DNA from: Leucocoprinus leucothites
Taxonomy: Eukaryota; Basidiomycota; Agaricomycetes; Agaricales; Agaricaceae
Length of the DNA: 64,000 nucleotides
Reading direction: 5' to 3'
NCBI GenBank assembly: GCA_013368445.1
Contig: JAACJO010000003.1
Span: 682,001-746,000 of the forward strand
The notes under the pieces are model-generated. The model saw nothing but the letters and a program-made list of their open reading frames with translations. It was not told the DNA's origin and ran no database searches. Position 1 is the first letter of the stretch. Each line of letters starts with the position of its first letter. The position numbers were made by a program, and so were the translations under genes. Shown in pieces: positions 9,941 to 20,902 of this stretch.

Positions 9941-10151
9941 GGGGTCAAAAAACAGTCCCAATGAGTAGATATTTTCAATAATTCATTAATAATTCATTGA
10001 TGGACAAGGTCATGTGATCATAGGAATATATGCTCCCAATATGTCAAGGTACCTGTGTGAATATTTTCAGGATGCTAGACCATATATCTGCCCTGGTATT
10101 AGCAAATATGTCCAAAATGCGAAAACATTGGGACAGTTTTTTGAGCCACTG
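9941..10151. repeat. Right long terminal inverted repeat of Tc1 copy 1
   Basis: Reverse complement of 8559-8768 with a few differences. The inner 19-base site (9945-9963, TCAAAAAACAGTCCCAATG) has one mismatch to the outer site at 10126-10144. Confidence 0.9.
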
Positions 10152-10865
10152 TATAGGAGACCTCGGAATCTGATTAGGATAGGGCAGTAATGGTGGAAGA
10201 TCCTTGTGAAGGCATTTCTTGGGTTTCAATTGGTTTAAATTGGAGTCCAGGTGGTTCTGTCTGGGCAAGGTTTTCAAGTCTAGTGAAGGCTTCTTCGAGT
10301 TGGGATTGGTGTTCCTCTTCATGTTGTCTACTTCTGTGTCTTTGGATAGCTGGTAGTAGTGAGGGTTTTGCAGGAGGGGTTGGAAGGTTTGGGAGTTGTT
10401 GTGAGAAGAGGGTGTTCTGGGATTCTTGGGTTTCAACTGGTGAGTTTCCACTAGTTGACTCTTGTGGTTCATTTTTGGGGTGGAAATAACTTTGGAATCT
10501 CTTGGAGAGGCATGCTGCAAGGTGTGGGGAGTCTGCTCTTCTAGGATTGTTGGAAGATGAGGTTTCAGGCATTCACAAACAACAATTGATGGATGTCGTT
10601 CAAGTATTAGTTTGATTATATGTTGTTGTGTATTGGGTGTGATATTAGTTCTAAAAATAGAATCAATAGAGTTGGATGAATTTGGATTTTTGTCAGATTC
10701 GTAATCTGAATAGTTTTTGGTTTGATCATTGATCTCACTGATCCACAATGGTAATTTAGGTTCTTTGGATGATGTTAGTCTACTAGTTGGACGCTTGTGG
10801 TCAGACTCTTCTGATTGGCTGCCTTTGTAGTTTGTATGCAAGGAATCGGGTTGGTTCTTTGGCAT
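10152..10865 (-). pseudogene. Family A gag N-terminal region (copy 2)
   Basis: This reads from MPKNQPDSLHTNYKGSQSEE at 10865, a hydrophilic Ser/Asn/Pro-rich segment. After a frame change near 10570 it continues as MPETSSSNNPRRADSP to a Gln/Glu-rich helix (QHEEEHQSQLEEAFTRLENL) and on to the Tc1 insertion. Joined across the Tc1 it leads into gag at 8558. Family D gag has a comparable acidic/Ser-rich N-terminal half. The frame change and a stop make it a pseudogene. Confidence 0.6.
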
Positions 10866-11116
10866 GCGCCAGGGGTGATGTATAACTCTTAGGCATGATT
10901 CCTAATCAGAGGCTTGCCAGTTATAGATCAGTTCAGTGTTCTGCTCAGGTGTAGCACAAAGCAAACTAGCCCAAGGATTTCTTCAAGTGTAGTGCAAAGC
11001 AATACTAGCTTGTAAGAGATGTTGGATGGCACAGCAACTAGGCAATGAGAACCAAATGCAATGGGTTTGTTGTGGGGATACTACTGGAATCAGCACAGTA
11101 GGAAGTTTAATCTTAT
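10866..11116 (-). other. 5' leader of family A copy 2
   Basis: This 251-base stretch lies between the 5' LTR and the first gag ATG and should hold the primer-binding site right after CTTAACA. The first bases are ATAAGATTAAACTTCC, which do not start with the TGG of a standard tRNA primer site, so the priming tRNA is not assigned. Confidence 0.5.
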
Positions 11117-11814
11117 TGTTAAGATTTACAGTCAGAGTGCCTAGTAACATCATGTGTCACAACAGGTGGTTGGATTATGTAAGACAGTGGCTAACTGGTC
11201 TTTAACCTACTTCAATTAATGAGCTTGAGTATTCTCAAAAGCCCAGTAAGAGAAGGCCAAGATGACTTAGGGTAAGTCAAAGGTAGTGCAAGGTTTCAGA
11301 CAACAACAATGATACAAGTAGATTCAAGGTGAGGTGAGTAAACACAAGTATTCTGGAAAACAAAGGAAAGATTAAACTTAGGTTTAATCTTCCTAATACA
11401 AGGTCCTTAAATACTAACTAACTGGAATGATATCAAAATATGAAACTACAACTACAAGTCCTGTATCACAATCATGATTCTGATAAATACTAATCTGTCC
11501 ACCAATGTAACAGCTATCATAGTTAGATATCCAATTGTTCAAATCCAAATGCAATGTCCATAAAACAATCATAGTCTGTTCAACAATCTTGTTAGTCCAT
11601 TCTTCATCATACAGCAAAACCATTCCTCCTGATTCTTTTGATAACATCTGTCCAGTTGTACTTGTCCCAATTGACATTGAACTATGTTTCTTCCACATCA
11701 AACTTCCCAATATACTCCTCCCAATCAAGTAATGCTGCTTTGGACTAGGTGGCTGTGTTGGCATCTAAGATGATCAAGTCACAATGGGCATCAATCAAGT
11801 CAATGTTTATAACA
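11117..11814 (-). repeat. LTR of family A (A2), 5' LTR of copy 2
   Basis: It spans 698 bases from TGTTAAGATTTACAG to GTTTATAACA on the plus strand and has no insertion. It keeps the coding sense of the ORF3 C-terminus on the minus strand, although with stops. The outer flank (CACTG on the minus strand) does not match the flank of the LTR at 2810, as expected for a tandem array. Confidence 0.9.
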
Positions 11815-11932
11815 CAGTGTAGTCTTATGACTACTGGAATATGGTCAGCAATCACTATGAAGGGTGAATGCTGGCCATTGATATCTTCACCACCAACCCC
11901 CTCCATCTCTAATGTTTCCAACATATGTTGTA

Positions 11933-13525
11933 CAGTGGCTCAAAGAACTGTCCCAATGTTTTCGCATTTTGGACATATTTGCTAATACCACAGCAGATAT
12001 ATGGCCTAGCATCCTGAAAATATTCACACAGGTACCTTGACATATTGGAAGCATATATTCCCATGATCACATGACCTTGTACATCAATGAATTATTAATG
12101 AATTATCAAAAATATCTACTCATTGGGACAGTTTTTTGACCCCCTGTTATCTACCTACTCAATACTCTGTATGACCTCCTCTTGCCCTGATAACTGCTTC
12201 AATCCTTCTGGGCATGCTTTCTATCAGCCTTTGGCACCTTTCTGCTGGAATATTATTCCACTCCTCTACTAGCCTCTCCCACAATTCAAATACTCCCTTG
12301 GGTGGTCTTTCATATGCCTTCATCTGGTCCTTCAGGTAGGTCCAGAGGTGTTCAATGGGATTTAGGTCAGGGGACTGTGCATGCCATGATAGAACTTGAA
12401 TGTTGTTGTCCACAAACTATTGTTGTCCCAGTTTTGAGATGTGTTTTGGGTCATTATCCTGCTGGAATATCCTCTCCTCCTCCTCCATCTCCAACTTTTC
12501 AAAGCTTTCCACCACCCCATTGTCCAAAATCTCGCAGTATTGCACTGCATCCATATTCCCTTGAACCTCTATCAGCTTTCCTACCCCATTCCACCCCATA
12601 CACCCCCACACCATCATGTTACCACCTCCTCCATGTTTGACAGTAGGGAGAGTGGTCCTATCTGACAGTGGTTCCCCCCTCTCTTTCCAGGTATACACCT
12701 TTCCATCTGACCCAATCCTGTTGATCTTTGTTTCATCTGTCCATAACACCCTCTTCCAGTCCTCCACTGTCCAATTCCTATGTTCATGTGCAAAGTCAAG
12801 GCATTCCTCATGATGTTGCTCTTTGAGTAGAGGTCATTTGATCTTGGTTACAGAGTGAAATCCATGGTCCTGAAGGGTATTTCTGACAGTTTGGGGTGTG
12901 ACAGGGTCAGACAGAGTAGAGTTGATGAAATTTATAGCCTGGACAGCATTGTCTAGCTTTCCAGAGGTTATTTGGTGAATTATTGCTTTTTTTATCATGA
13001 GGAGAAAGCTTGGAAGGACATCCTCCCTTGTTGTTTTCCTTGTCCCCATCAACTTCCTTCTTGATCCTCCCAACAATAGACTTGCCTAGACCAGTTTATG
13101 TTCAATCTGGTGCAAGGAGTAGCCAGCTTTGAGAAAAGAAGTGACTTGAGAGTATTGGGTAGAGGAGATAGCTTTCATGATGTAGTGGCAGGAAGAAAGA
13201 CAGTTGTAACTATCTCAACATGTCAACCAAGGTCAAATGATCTTGTTTATTACTCCCACACCCACCCTGATGCTCCCCTGACATGTTACAAGGTAGATAC
13301 TAGGAGGCTGACAGGGGGTCAAAAAACAGTCCCAATGAGTAGATATTTTCAATAATTCATTAATAATTCATTGATGGACAAGGTCATGTGATCATGGGAA
13401 TATATGCTTCCAATATGTCAAGGTACCTGTGTGAATATTTTCAGGATGTTAGGCCATATATCTGCTGTGGTATTAGCAAATATGTCCAAAATGCGAAAAC
13501 ATTGGGACAGTTTTTTGAGCCACTG
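11933..13525 (-). mobile_element. Tc1/mariner transposon, dead sibling (copy 2)
   Basis: It has the same length (1593 bases) and ends as the element at 8559-10151, flanked by TA at 11931-11932 and 13526-13527. Sequence is close to copy 1 by eye, and many differences are CG to TG or CA transitions. It lies only 1.8 kb from copy 1, outside the family A LTR. Confidence 0.95.
12159..13178 (-). pseudogene. Decayed Tc1 transposase
   Basis: It is homologous throughout to the 339-residue transposase at 8785-9804. The initiation ATG at 13178 remains. The frame is broken by an indel near 13090, an extra T in a T-run near 12990, a TGA in place of a CGA Arg codon near 12838, and a TAG in place of a TGG Trp codon near 12418. 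The catalytic motifs VLWTDETKINR and SPDLNPIEHLWTYLKD survive. The second-Asp motif reads DNDPKHIS instead of DNDPKHTS. Two of the stops are CpG- or G-to-A-type transitions, in line with methylation-driven decay. Confidence 0.93.
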
Positions 13526-14229
13526 TATATCCCAAGCCTTCTTCTTCACAACCATGTTCACATACTCAGAACAATGTGATCTTCCAGGACTGAAGAAGGA
13601 TTGAAGGAATTTGAGATGAGATTTTAATAGTTCATTAACATGGGATGGAACATTGAGTGCCTGTATGTAAATATTACAGTGTCTGTTAGGCTAGTATAGT
13701 GAATAACAGAGATGGTAAAGTGATAGCCCCCGGGTATGTGAGTCAAACTACAGTACATCTGGGTGATGAGAAGAAAGGGAGAAAGTCCAGCATGCCTCAC
13801 ACACAAGGATGTTCATTGATAATGAGGATAATGTGGCATCAGTAAAAACCACAAAACAATATATGTCAATACATGTAATAAAAGCTTAGTGCTACTAATA
13901 TCTGGTGCTAACAAGATGGGAAGTTGAATCCATTTCAACTCAACACTGCTGGAAGAATTGGTAGGTCAATACATGGTAGTACAAGCCTTTTTCAGTCATG
14001 ACCTGTCAAAAGAATATTTGTTGGTACAAAGGGCCTTTATTACCTATTTTGTGGGTCATATACATTACACCTACCCACCTTGGAAGACCAATGTATCTGC
14101 CATAGAAAAATTGCTGGGTAGATATCATGGGCTACACAGCAGACATAACTCAGATCTGAACATATATATAATTCTGGTGGCCCAAATCTAGATGAACCCA
14201 GTATACTATGAGGGGCTGAATCCAAGTTC
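13526..14229. other. No recognised gene; flank of the dead Tc1 and the Plavaka relic
   Basis: About 700 bases with only short frames. The minus strand just before the Tc1 (13620-13530), joined to 11932-11815, has a short open stretch running into LTR A2, but no family could be assigned. Nothing else is recognisable. Confidence 0.4.
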
Positions 14230-16700
14230 TTCCTCATTTCTCAAGCATCCATCAATATCTTCCTTGTCTCCACTTTCATAGAATTGATCCTCAGTCTCTG
14301 AGTCCTCAACTACATTACCACTAGCCTGCCATTCCTTTTCATTCTGAATCTCCTCATCATCATGAAAGGCCACTATCCATCCAGTGTGGGCCAGGCTTAC
14401 ACATCATCTGATAGCTCTCCTGCAATGTCTTGGTCATTTATGTGGGAGGTGGATTCATCTGAGTCTTCCACTGAACTGTGATCTACTGCATAGTCAAGTA
14501 GGTTGTGGTCCTTGAGGAACTCATTTGTTGCATTTCATGTAGACTTGTGACCAACATCACCTCAGTAGCACATCATCATGTCCCAATCCATAAAAGCTAA
14601 CAGGATCATAGGAATAAGAGAAGATATAAATAAAATAGTATGGGATATTACATATCCACATAGTAGCAGAGATAATCCTCATTGTTCTCAGCTGGCTGTT
14701 GAGTAGTGGAAGGAGGAAGAATATTGTCTGTGATACCAAAGTGAAAGGCAGGCATGATATGAGCAGCCCATAGGACATGGTGAGGATTAACAAATCCAAA
14801 TGGCTCATTGTTTATATCACAAAATAAGACCATTGGTAGATGATTTGCTCTCCAGCCATATCTGTGAGTTGTATCAAGTCCAAATCACCACATAAACAGG
14901 AACTGAACAGTGCAATGGCCAGCAGGAACATGAGGACAGGATGGTGAACCATTAAAATGGGTGTTGGCATAGAAAATCCCAAGCACTTGTGCATACCAAT
15001 AAGGATAAAAAGTACCATCACCTTTATCATACTTGGTGGATAATAGCATGACATCAGGGTGGGATTTGGGATTAATGGAGTCTTGCCCTCAGTGAAGGTC
15101 ATAAGTTGAATAGTTAATATGGAGTCACTGGTGTTCATAAATTTGATCATTTGGAATACAATCTCTTGCAGCTTCATCTTCTGTGATCTCATCTTCATCA
15201 CAGCTCTCATTGAGGCCTATGAATTGAGGGAAAAGTTGACAGTGGAGATTTAAGTGGATGTCCCAAAGATATATAAAAGATATTAGTAAACAGTGTGATG
15301 AATAAAAAACCATTACCTTGAATGCAGGATCTTCATCAACAATCCACTTTGATAGCTGATGCTGAGTTTCCTTTGCAGTGCTCATGAAGATCTTATGGTG
15401 TTCATGAGGGGCTGTAGGAGGAAGCTGATCTATCATAAAAGCTGGGGCCCTTGATAGAGAAGAGGATTTATCAGACAGGGGATCTGATTGTGAGATGAGA
15501 TGTAAGAGTTACTTATGTCACTGCTGATTTGTGATTCCCTGAGTGAACTACTATTTTTGTGTTCAACTTCACTCTAAAAGACATTAGCTAAATTACTATA
15601 ATAGATATAGACCAAAGACTTACTACTTGTGTGCTATCATTGTCAGTTGTTCCATATTTATGGATGTACAAAGCATAGTCACCAAGTGAATGGTGCTTGT
15701 ATGTATTGAGCTAGGATATCATGTTTTTGGCTCCAACTGCATTAAAGCTCAGGGCTGCTTTGCATCTTCCTTGAGCTGCTGCTTCTGCTGGTAGCTCATG
15801 TGTTCCATAAACTGTACAGATTGTCTGCACAAATCTTTGATATGCATTTCCAAGACATTGTCTTGAGCCTTCAAGTCCCACAACTGTGGACTTAGTATGA
15901 AGTTGGAGCTTGGCAAGCACATGCCATATGGTAAGCTCAAAAAGAAACTTTGACACAAGTTCATCATGAGAAGAGGGAAATAGGCCCTCAAACACAAGAA
16001 GTGCACACTATTGTAGAAATTCAGTAAGAGAAAATACATAATAATTCCAGTACATACTTGTAGTAGATCTTTATAAGACCATTCTACAAGCTACTTCATA
16101 GCACTTGGATTTGTCCAGAATCACTGAATAACACCATTTTCAAAAGTTGGCATAAGATGGTACCTGACAAATCAATTATGAGGATCAATAGTGTCATATT
16201 GACTTAAGTGACATACTCACCATTCATTGAGTTCAGTAATGCTATCCCCACCACTTGTAACCAAAATCCTCAGCAAATGAGTCCATGTCCATTTCCAGAC
16301 ACCAGGCTCAAACTCGTGAAGAAGATCAGGGGCAATCATATTATGAAATCAAATTCTAGATCATGAAGACAGTTAGAAATGCATTCTGCAAATATAGATT
16401 TAATTAGTAAAAGTCTCAATATATGGGGACCAAACCTGTAATAACAGGAACAAGAGAAGTAGGTCCAAGGAGTTTCTCAACCTCAGGATCTGTAACCTTT
16501 TTTCCTTTGAGGTATACCAACTCCCAAGCTTTCTTCACACTCTGTTATTGGTAATGATCATCCACTTGTTTCATGGTGGTATGTATCCTTTCATCAAAGT
16601 TTGTGCCTAGCCACCATATATCTGACTTGGGAATAAGGCATGGGGGCATGGGAAGCTTCAAAAATACTGAATAAGGACTACAAGCACCCTACAGCAAGTA
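14230..16700 (-). pseudogene. Plavaka/KDZ-type transposase relic, C-terminal half
   Basis: Large cut-and-paste transposases of this group are common in Agaricomycetes. Minus-strand blocks match the family in order. At about 16620-16680 is LKLPMPPCLIPKSDIWWLG, followed by KKAWELVYLKGKKVTDPEVE. At 16200-16345 is NMIAPDLLHEFEPGVWKWTW. At 15711-15995 is FEGLFPSSHDELVSKFLFEL with LAKLQLHTKSTVVGLEGS. At 15125-15420 are a PHEH segment and ARDCIPNDQIYEH. At 14648-15080 is YPYWYAQVLGIFYAN, then HIMPAFHF and DNILPPS. At 14560-14600 is YGLGHDDVLLR, followed by an acidic tail. Stops, frameshifts and possible introns break it, and the N-terminal half is absent. Assignment is from memory of conserved family blocks. 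Confidence 0.8.
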
Positions 16701-17036
16701 TTAGATCAAGTAAAGACCTGCAGTAAGGAGACTCACTTTTCAGGGTAATCCATACCATATATAAAGATCCAAGGGAACACTCAATGTATGGTACCATTGA
16801 AAACTGAAATAATGTTCAAGGACCCACACTTAAAGATGACTACATGAACATACAGTTGCCCTCATATATTCTGGGATGCTTGATACAAAACCAAACTTCC
16901 ATGTATTGACAAACTCTGAGTTAGAATTGAATGCTGCTAAGTTACATTGTCACATGTTATGATGGACACCAAATCCATAATGGGAGGGGGGAAATTATAA
17001 TGTAATACAATAGAATGGTTTATTTATTATATTACT
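16701..17036. other. No recognised feature between Plavaka relic and LTR C1
   Basis: Some 340 AT-rich bases with no convincing frame. It may be the degraded continuation of the Plavaka element. Confidence 0.35.
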
Positions 17037-17659
17037 GTGACAACAACTAGGGTAAGGATAATATCATCAAGTGACTGATATAACATGTGAGAACACAGGG
17101 TATCACAAGCCAATCTTCAAGAACAGCTCACAGTTCAGACTTGGTATTATTTTCATGAACTCTTATCTGCTTTTGCATATCAGTTATATCAGTTTTATCG
17201 GTCTTTTGCCTTTGGACTTCTTCTGACATCTTCCATTTTATTAATTCATACTGCCTTGTTGAAATTTTCTGACAACTGTTCAATAGTAAATTTTATATCT
17301 TCTAGCCTTGTAAAATTTGTGGATTCCACTTTGATTATTTCTCCATTTCCCACTTTGCTTGTTTTCCTTATCTGATCCTATATCCCGCATCATATATAAG
17401 TAGCACGACTTTGTACTTAGAGTCCTCAGTCTGATAATCAACTTAGCAATACACTACTTTCCTCTGCTCTCTATTTGTCCTCTGCTCTCTTCCCTTATCT
17501 GAAATCTGGGTCAAACATCAGTAGTCAGCACAACACATAAGTTGAGGCCATGACCCACTCCTGTGTCTGATGACTGGCTCCTGCCTTGCCTCTGTCTCAT
17601 CTCTGTTCATCTAGTCCCAGACATCAGCTCTCCTATCCATAGTGTTTGCATGCTTAACA
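17037..17659 (+). repeat. 5' LTR of family C (C1)
   Basis: It shares with the solo LTR at 61178-61786 a TATA-like CATATATAAGTAGC, the CTCTGCTCTC stretch and CACAACACATAAGTTGAGGC. The proposed 3' boundary is CTTAACA at 17659, followed by GTATTATCAGACTCAG, which resembles a fungal gypsy primer-binding site. The 5' boundary (TGTGACAACA) is inferred by rough alignment and may be off. Confidence 0.6.
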
Positions 17660-17706
17660 GTATTATCAGACTCAGATTCTACTGTTGCACTTGTACTTCT
17701 GTCATC

Positions 17707-18851
17707 ATGGTCAACATCTGCACTATCAAGGGCAAGACCTCCACCATTGTGCAACCAGAGCAGAAATGCTCTCACACTCCTCCACCTGTCCCAAGCTCTT
17801 CTTGTCTTACTGATGATAGTCCTTATATTAGTATCCACACTTGTTGTTCACATTGTCTTAATCCCAATCTCCCAGAAACTCCTCATTCTGCTAGCTCTCC
17901 TCAACTGCCTCCTTGTCACTTTCAAAATATCTATCCTCCCAGAACTCCTGCTGCACCAGGTGGTCTGCCATCTGACAGAGATCCATCCAATCCCTCAGAA
18001 CAGGGTGACTCTGATGGTCCAGACTATGCTGATAATCAATCTATGGGCCATGATGGCGATGATGAAGATGATGAACCTATTTATAACAGCTCTCCCAGTG
18101 GTCCTGATGACCCCAATGACAATGATCCTGAAGACCCTTCTCACTCTTCTAATGATGAGCCTCTTCCTCCTCAATGGGCACCTCATCCCCAAGCTCCTTG
18201 ACAGGATCCCAACAATGATCATCTAGCCGATGCCTTGGGTAGGCTTGCTAACAATCTTGATCACCAAGCAGCTGCACAAGCCAACCAGACTCGTGTCAAT
18301 AAGGCTTGCCTTCCAGACACTTTTAGTGGCTCTGACCCTGAGAAACTCAACACCTTCCTAATCTAATGCCATCTTTATTTCCAAGCCAATCCCACTCAGT
18401 TCCAGCATGACAATCAGAAAGTCAATTTTGCCATGACCTACCTCACTGGTATCATGTTTGACTGGTTTGATGATTGGAATGCATTTGTCTGTGAGCTCTG
18501 TACACATTTTGGCATTGCCAACCCAAAGGGAGAAGCAGCTGAGATGCTTGATACCCTTCACATGAAACCAGGTGATAAAATCACCACTTATAACATCAAG
18601 TTCCTCAAATATGCCTCTCAACTTGGTTGGAATGATGAGGTTCTCTGTCACCATTACTACAAAGGCTTGCTGAACTGCATCCAAGACCCTCTCAGCACTT
18701 GTGAGCAGGGCAAACCTACTACTTTTGAAGAAATGCACCATTTGGCCATTGTTTATGATGGATGCTACTGGGAGCATGACCATGAACATGTTCATGCCCA
18801 CACTGCAGAGAAGGATGCTGCCAATTTGCTCAGTCAGAAGCAGTCCAACAA
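17707..18851 (+). pseudogene. Family C gag, 5' part
   Basis: Gag of a basidiomycete Ty3/gypsy element. It opens with MVNICTIKGKTSTIVQPEQK and a Pro/Ser/Asp-rich acidic region. A stop at about 18200 (CAA to TGA) and one at 18364 interrupt it. The capsid core follows: KACLPDTFSGSDPEKLNTFL, VNFAMTYLTGIMFDWFDDW and FGIANPKGEAAEMLDTLHMK. The frame is interrupted at 18851 by the family D/E nest and resumes in frame at 43304 after one copy of the AACAA target duplication. The conserved TF(S/D)GSDP block supports the assignment. Confidence 0.88.
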
Positions 18852-19503
18852 TGTTATAGTGATGCCAGCCTGGTCCTAAGCTGGCATGATAAGTATTGAC
18901 TTGATCTTATCAAAGGGGACTCCTTCTCAGTAAGCAACAAAGTTGTTTACTAAGTCAGAGTTATAATATGGCAATTATAAGAGTAAGACTTTGGTAATTG
19001 AGATCTTAAGGGACTTAAGTTTCAATTTGACTTTGTAGATAAAGGCTCGTATTGAGTCTCCACCTAACCAAGGAGAAACAATGTTTCTCCTTGGTAGATG
19101 TTGATGACTTATATATGATACAAGTCTGTATCTATTATTAACTAGGGTCAAGGGCTTCTAATGGAAGAAGAGAAGCATATAGCTTCCTTAATGCTAATTA
19201 AACTATATAAGACACGATCTGTCAAAGAAGCTTTAGAAGTTCTTCTTTGATCATCTGACTAGATCACAAGATAAGTCCAAGTATAGCACAGCTATATTTA
19301 ACAATCACATGTCATCAAAATGTAAGCAAAACCAAACAAGTCATAATGAGTCATAATGAGGCAAAGTAAACAAGTCAAAATAAAATAGGAAAATACAAGA
19401 ACAAATAAGATAAAAACATAATTGTGATATTACTTAAGTAAAGCTAACATCGACTTCATATTGTAAAGGAAACAAATGCTAGATATAGTCAATATACATA
19501 ACA
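18852..19503 (-). repeat. 3' LTR of family D (D1)
   Basis: It spans 652 bases from TGTTATAGTGATGCCAGC to CAATATACATAACA (plus strand), with inverted ends TGTTAT/ATAACA. The same LTR occurs split around element E and as a solo copy at 36028-36690. Just upstream on the minus strand (19504-19515) is AGGAAAGGGATAA, a likely polypurine tract. Confidence 0.93.
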
Positions 19504-19576
19504 TTATCCCTTTCCTAGCTAAGATGTCCACATCTTAGTAACTATCTAAGTCACTAAGGTAAATTACCTTCACTGT

Positions 19577-20848
19577 CTATGTTGAAGTTGGCTTCATCAT
19601 TGTAATAAGGTTTGTAATTGCCATCTTTGTATGGAGGTGTAAGGGGGCAGTCTCCTTCATAGATATGAGGAGTTCAACCATGATGGGGATGTCTATTTGG
19701 ACTGTGTCCTTGATGGTTTGGATGGGAGGAACAGACTGAGGTCTGGAGATGACCATATTGTCATCCTTGTGGTCTGTGTTTACAGTCTCATCATGACATA
19801 AAAGGAGGGTTGTAGGTAGGGCTGAGAGTGGTGGTTGGTGATGGGGGCACTGTGATTGCCAGTTGGTATACTGGACTGTCAGGGCTGTACTCTGGTAGAT
19901 CCAGAGATGGACTGTAAAGCAAGAGCCTTGGTAGCATTGACTCCCTTGGTAATGAAAGTGCTGCCAGGGCAACTGGGGGTAGATCCTGTCAAGCAATTCC
20001 TTTATAAGGATTTTGGGAACAATACTTGGTGAAATGGCTGGGACAAAAGTGTTGCACCAGGTGCAATGATATCCTGGGCAAAGTGTCTTGATATAACCCA
20101 TTCTGTGACATATGTTGCAGGTTCAACTAGGATGTCCAGGCCGAGTCACATCTCAATTGGTATTTTGAGGAGGGTCATTAGTAGGCATTGGAGGGGGTGT
20201 ACATGGTAATATGGTATCGTATGCAGCCACATCATGACATTGCTGAGGTTTGATGCTAGGTGTGGAAGTTTCTCCTTTCTCATCAGCTGGGGTGCACTTA
20301 GGATTCTGTGAATGTCTGTCTGAAGTTTGTTTACTGTTGAGTGCAGTGAAGTAATCTCTGTCTGGGTCAGTGTGTTGGACATGTTGGACAATGTTTGGAG
20401 TATAGGGACTCTGAGGGATATGGTGTGCCAGGTTACTAAGATAGAAGTCCATTTCTTCCTGGAGATGCTTGTACTCACTTTTTGCAGAAGTGAGAGCATC
20501 AAGGCGATTCCCAATATTGTAGACATATGAAGTGAGTCTAGGATTGCTGCTGTAAGTGGACAGAAAGTCAACAGGTGTTTGTTTTTGAAGAAATGCATGT
20601 TGTAGGGTGGCATTCTCTTTATAGGGTGAAGAGTTTTCACTGCTAGTGTTTCTGTCTGCACTATCTCTGGCAGGGGAAGTGGTGCCTTGTTCTTGCAGTG
20701 GGGCAAGACCAGGACTTTCTTTGACCTTGTTCACATCATTGATGGTGTTGGTTGGAGTAATGGGAGGAGTAAGAGGTGAGGGTGATTCGCAAAGAATAGT
20801 TCCAAAGACTGGTACTACTGGTTGTTCACTGACTTCTGGAGTAGTCAT
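19577..20848 (-). pseudogene. Family D post-integrase ORF3 with zinc-knuckle-like motif
   Basis: An extra frame lies between the chromodomain and the 3' LTR. It starts MTTPEVSEQPVVPVFGTILC at 20848 with a Pro/Thr/Ser-rich region, then a possible helical stretch (NRLDALTSAKSEYKHLQEEM). After a stop at 20153 it continues with TCNICHRMGYIKTLCPGYHC and TWCN near 20040-20115, i.e. Cys-x2-Cys-x8-Cys-x4-Cys-x2-Cys. A related motif sits at the same place in family A (3818-5055). The downstream part is Thr/Ile-rich and ends at 19577, before the LTR. Function unknown. Confidence 0.55.
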
Positions 20849-20902
20849 TGAAGCTGGGGAATGTTAAGAGAGATTGTGCTGGGTTTTATACTCTTGAATA
20901 AT

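Larger units (their letters stand above)
8559..10151 (-). mobile_element. Tc1/mariner transposon, apparently complete (copy 1)
   Basis: It is 1593 bases long with ends CAGTGGCTCAAAAAACTG and CAGTTTTTTGAGCCACTG, flanked by TA at 8557-8558 and 10152-10153. It sits in the gag leader of family A copy 2. Terminal inverted repeats are about 210 bases. Each contains an outer and an inner copy of a 19-base site in opposite orientation. The single transposase gene nearly fills the space between the repeats. A same-length, decayed sibling is at 11933-13525. Confidence 0.95.

Noticed and set aside
14648..16039. Cluster of minus-strand frames that first looked like an intron-containing host gene
   Set aside because: The blocks APDLLHEFEPGVWK, LAKLQLHTKS and IMPAFHF match Plavaka/KDZ transposases, with stops between.
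17642..18226. 194-codon plus-strand frame overlapping family C gag
   Set aside because: It is an overlapping register of the low-complexity acidic gag region; the register at 17707 leads into the capsid.
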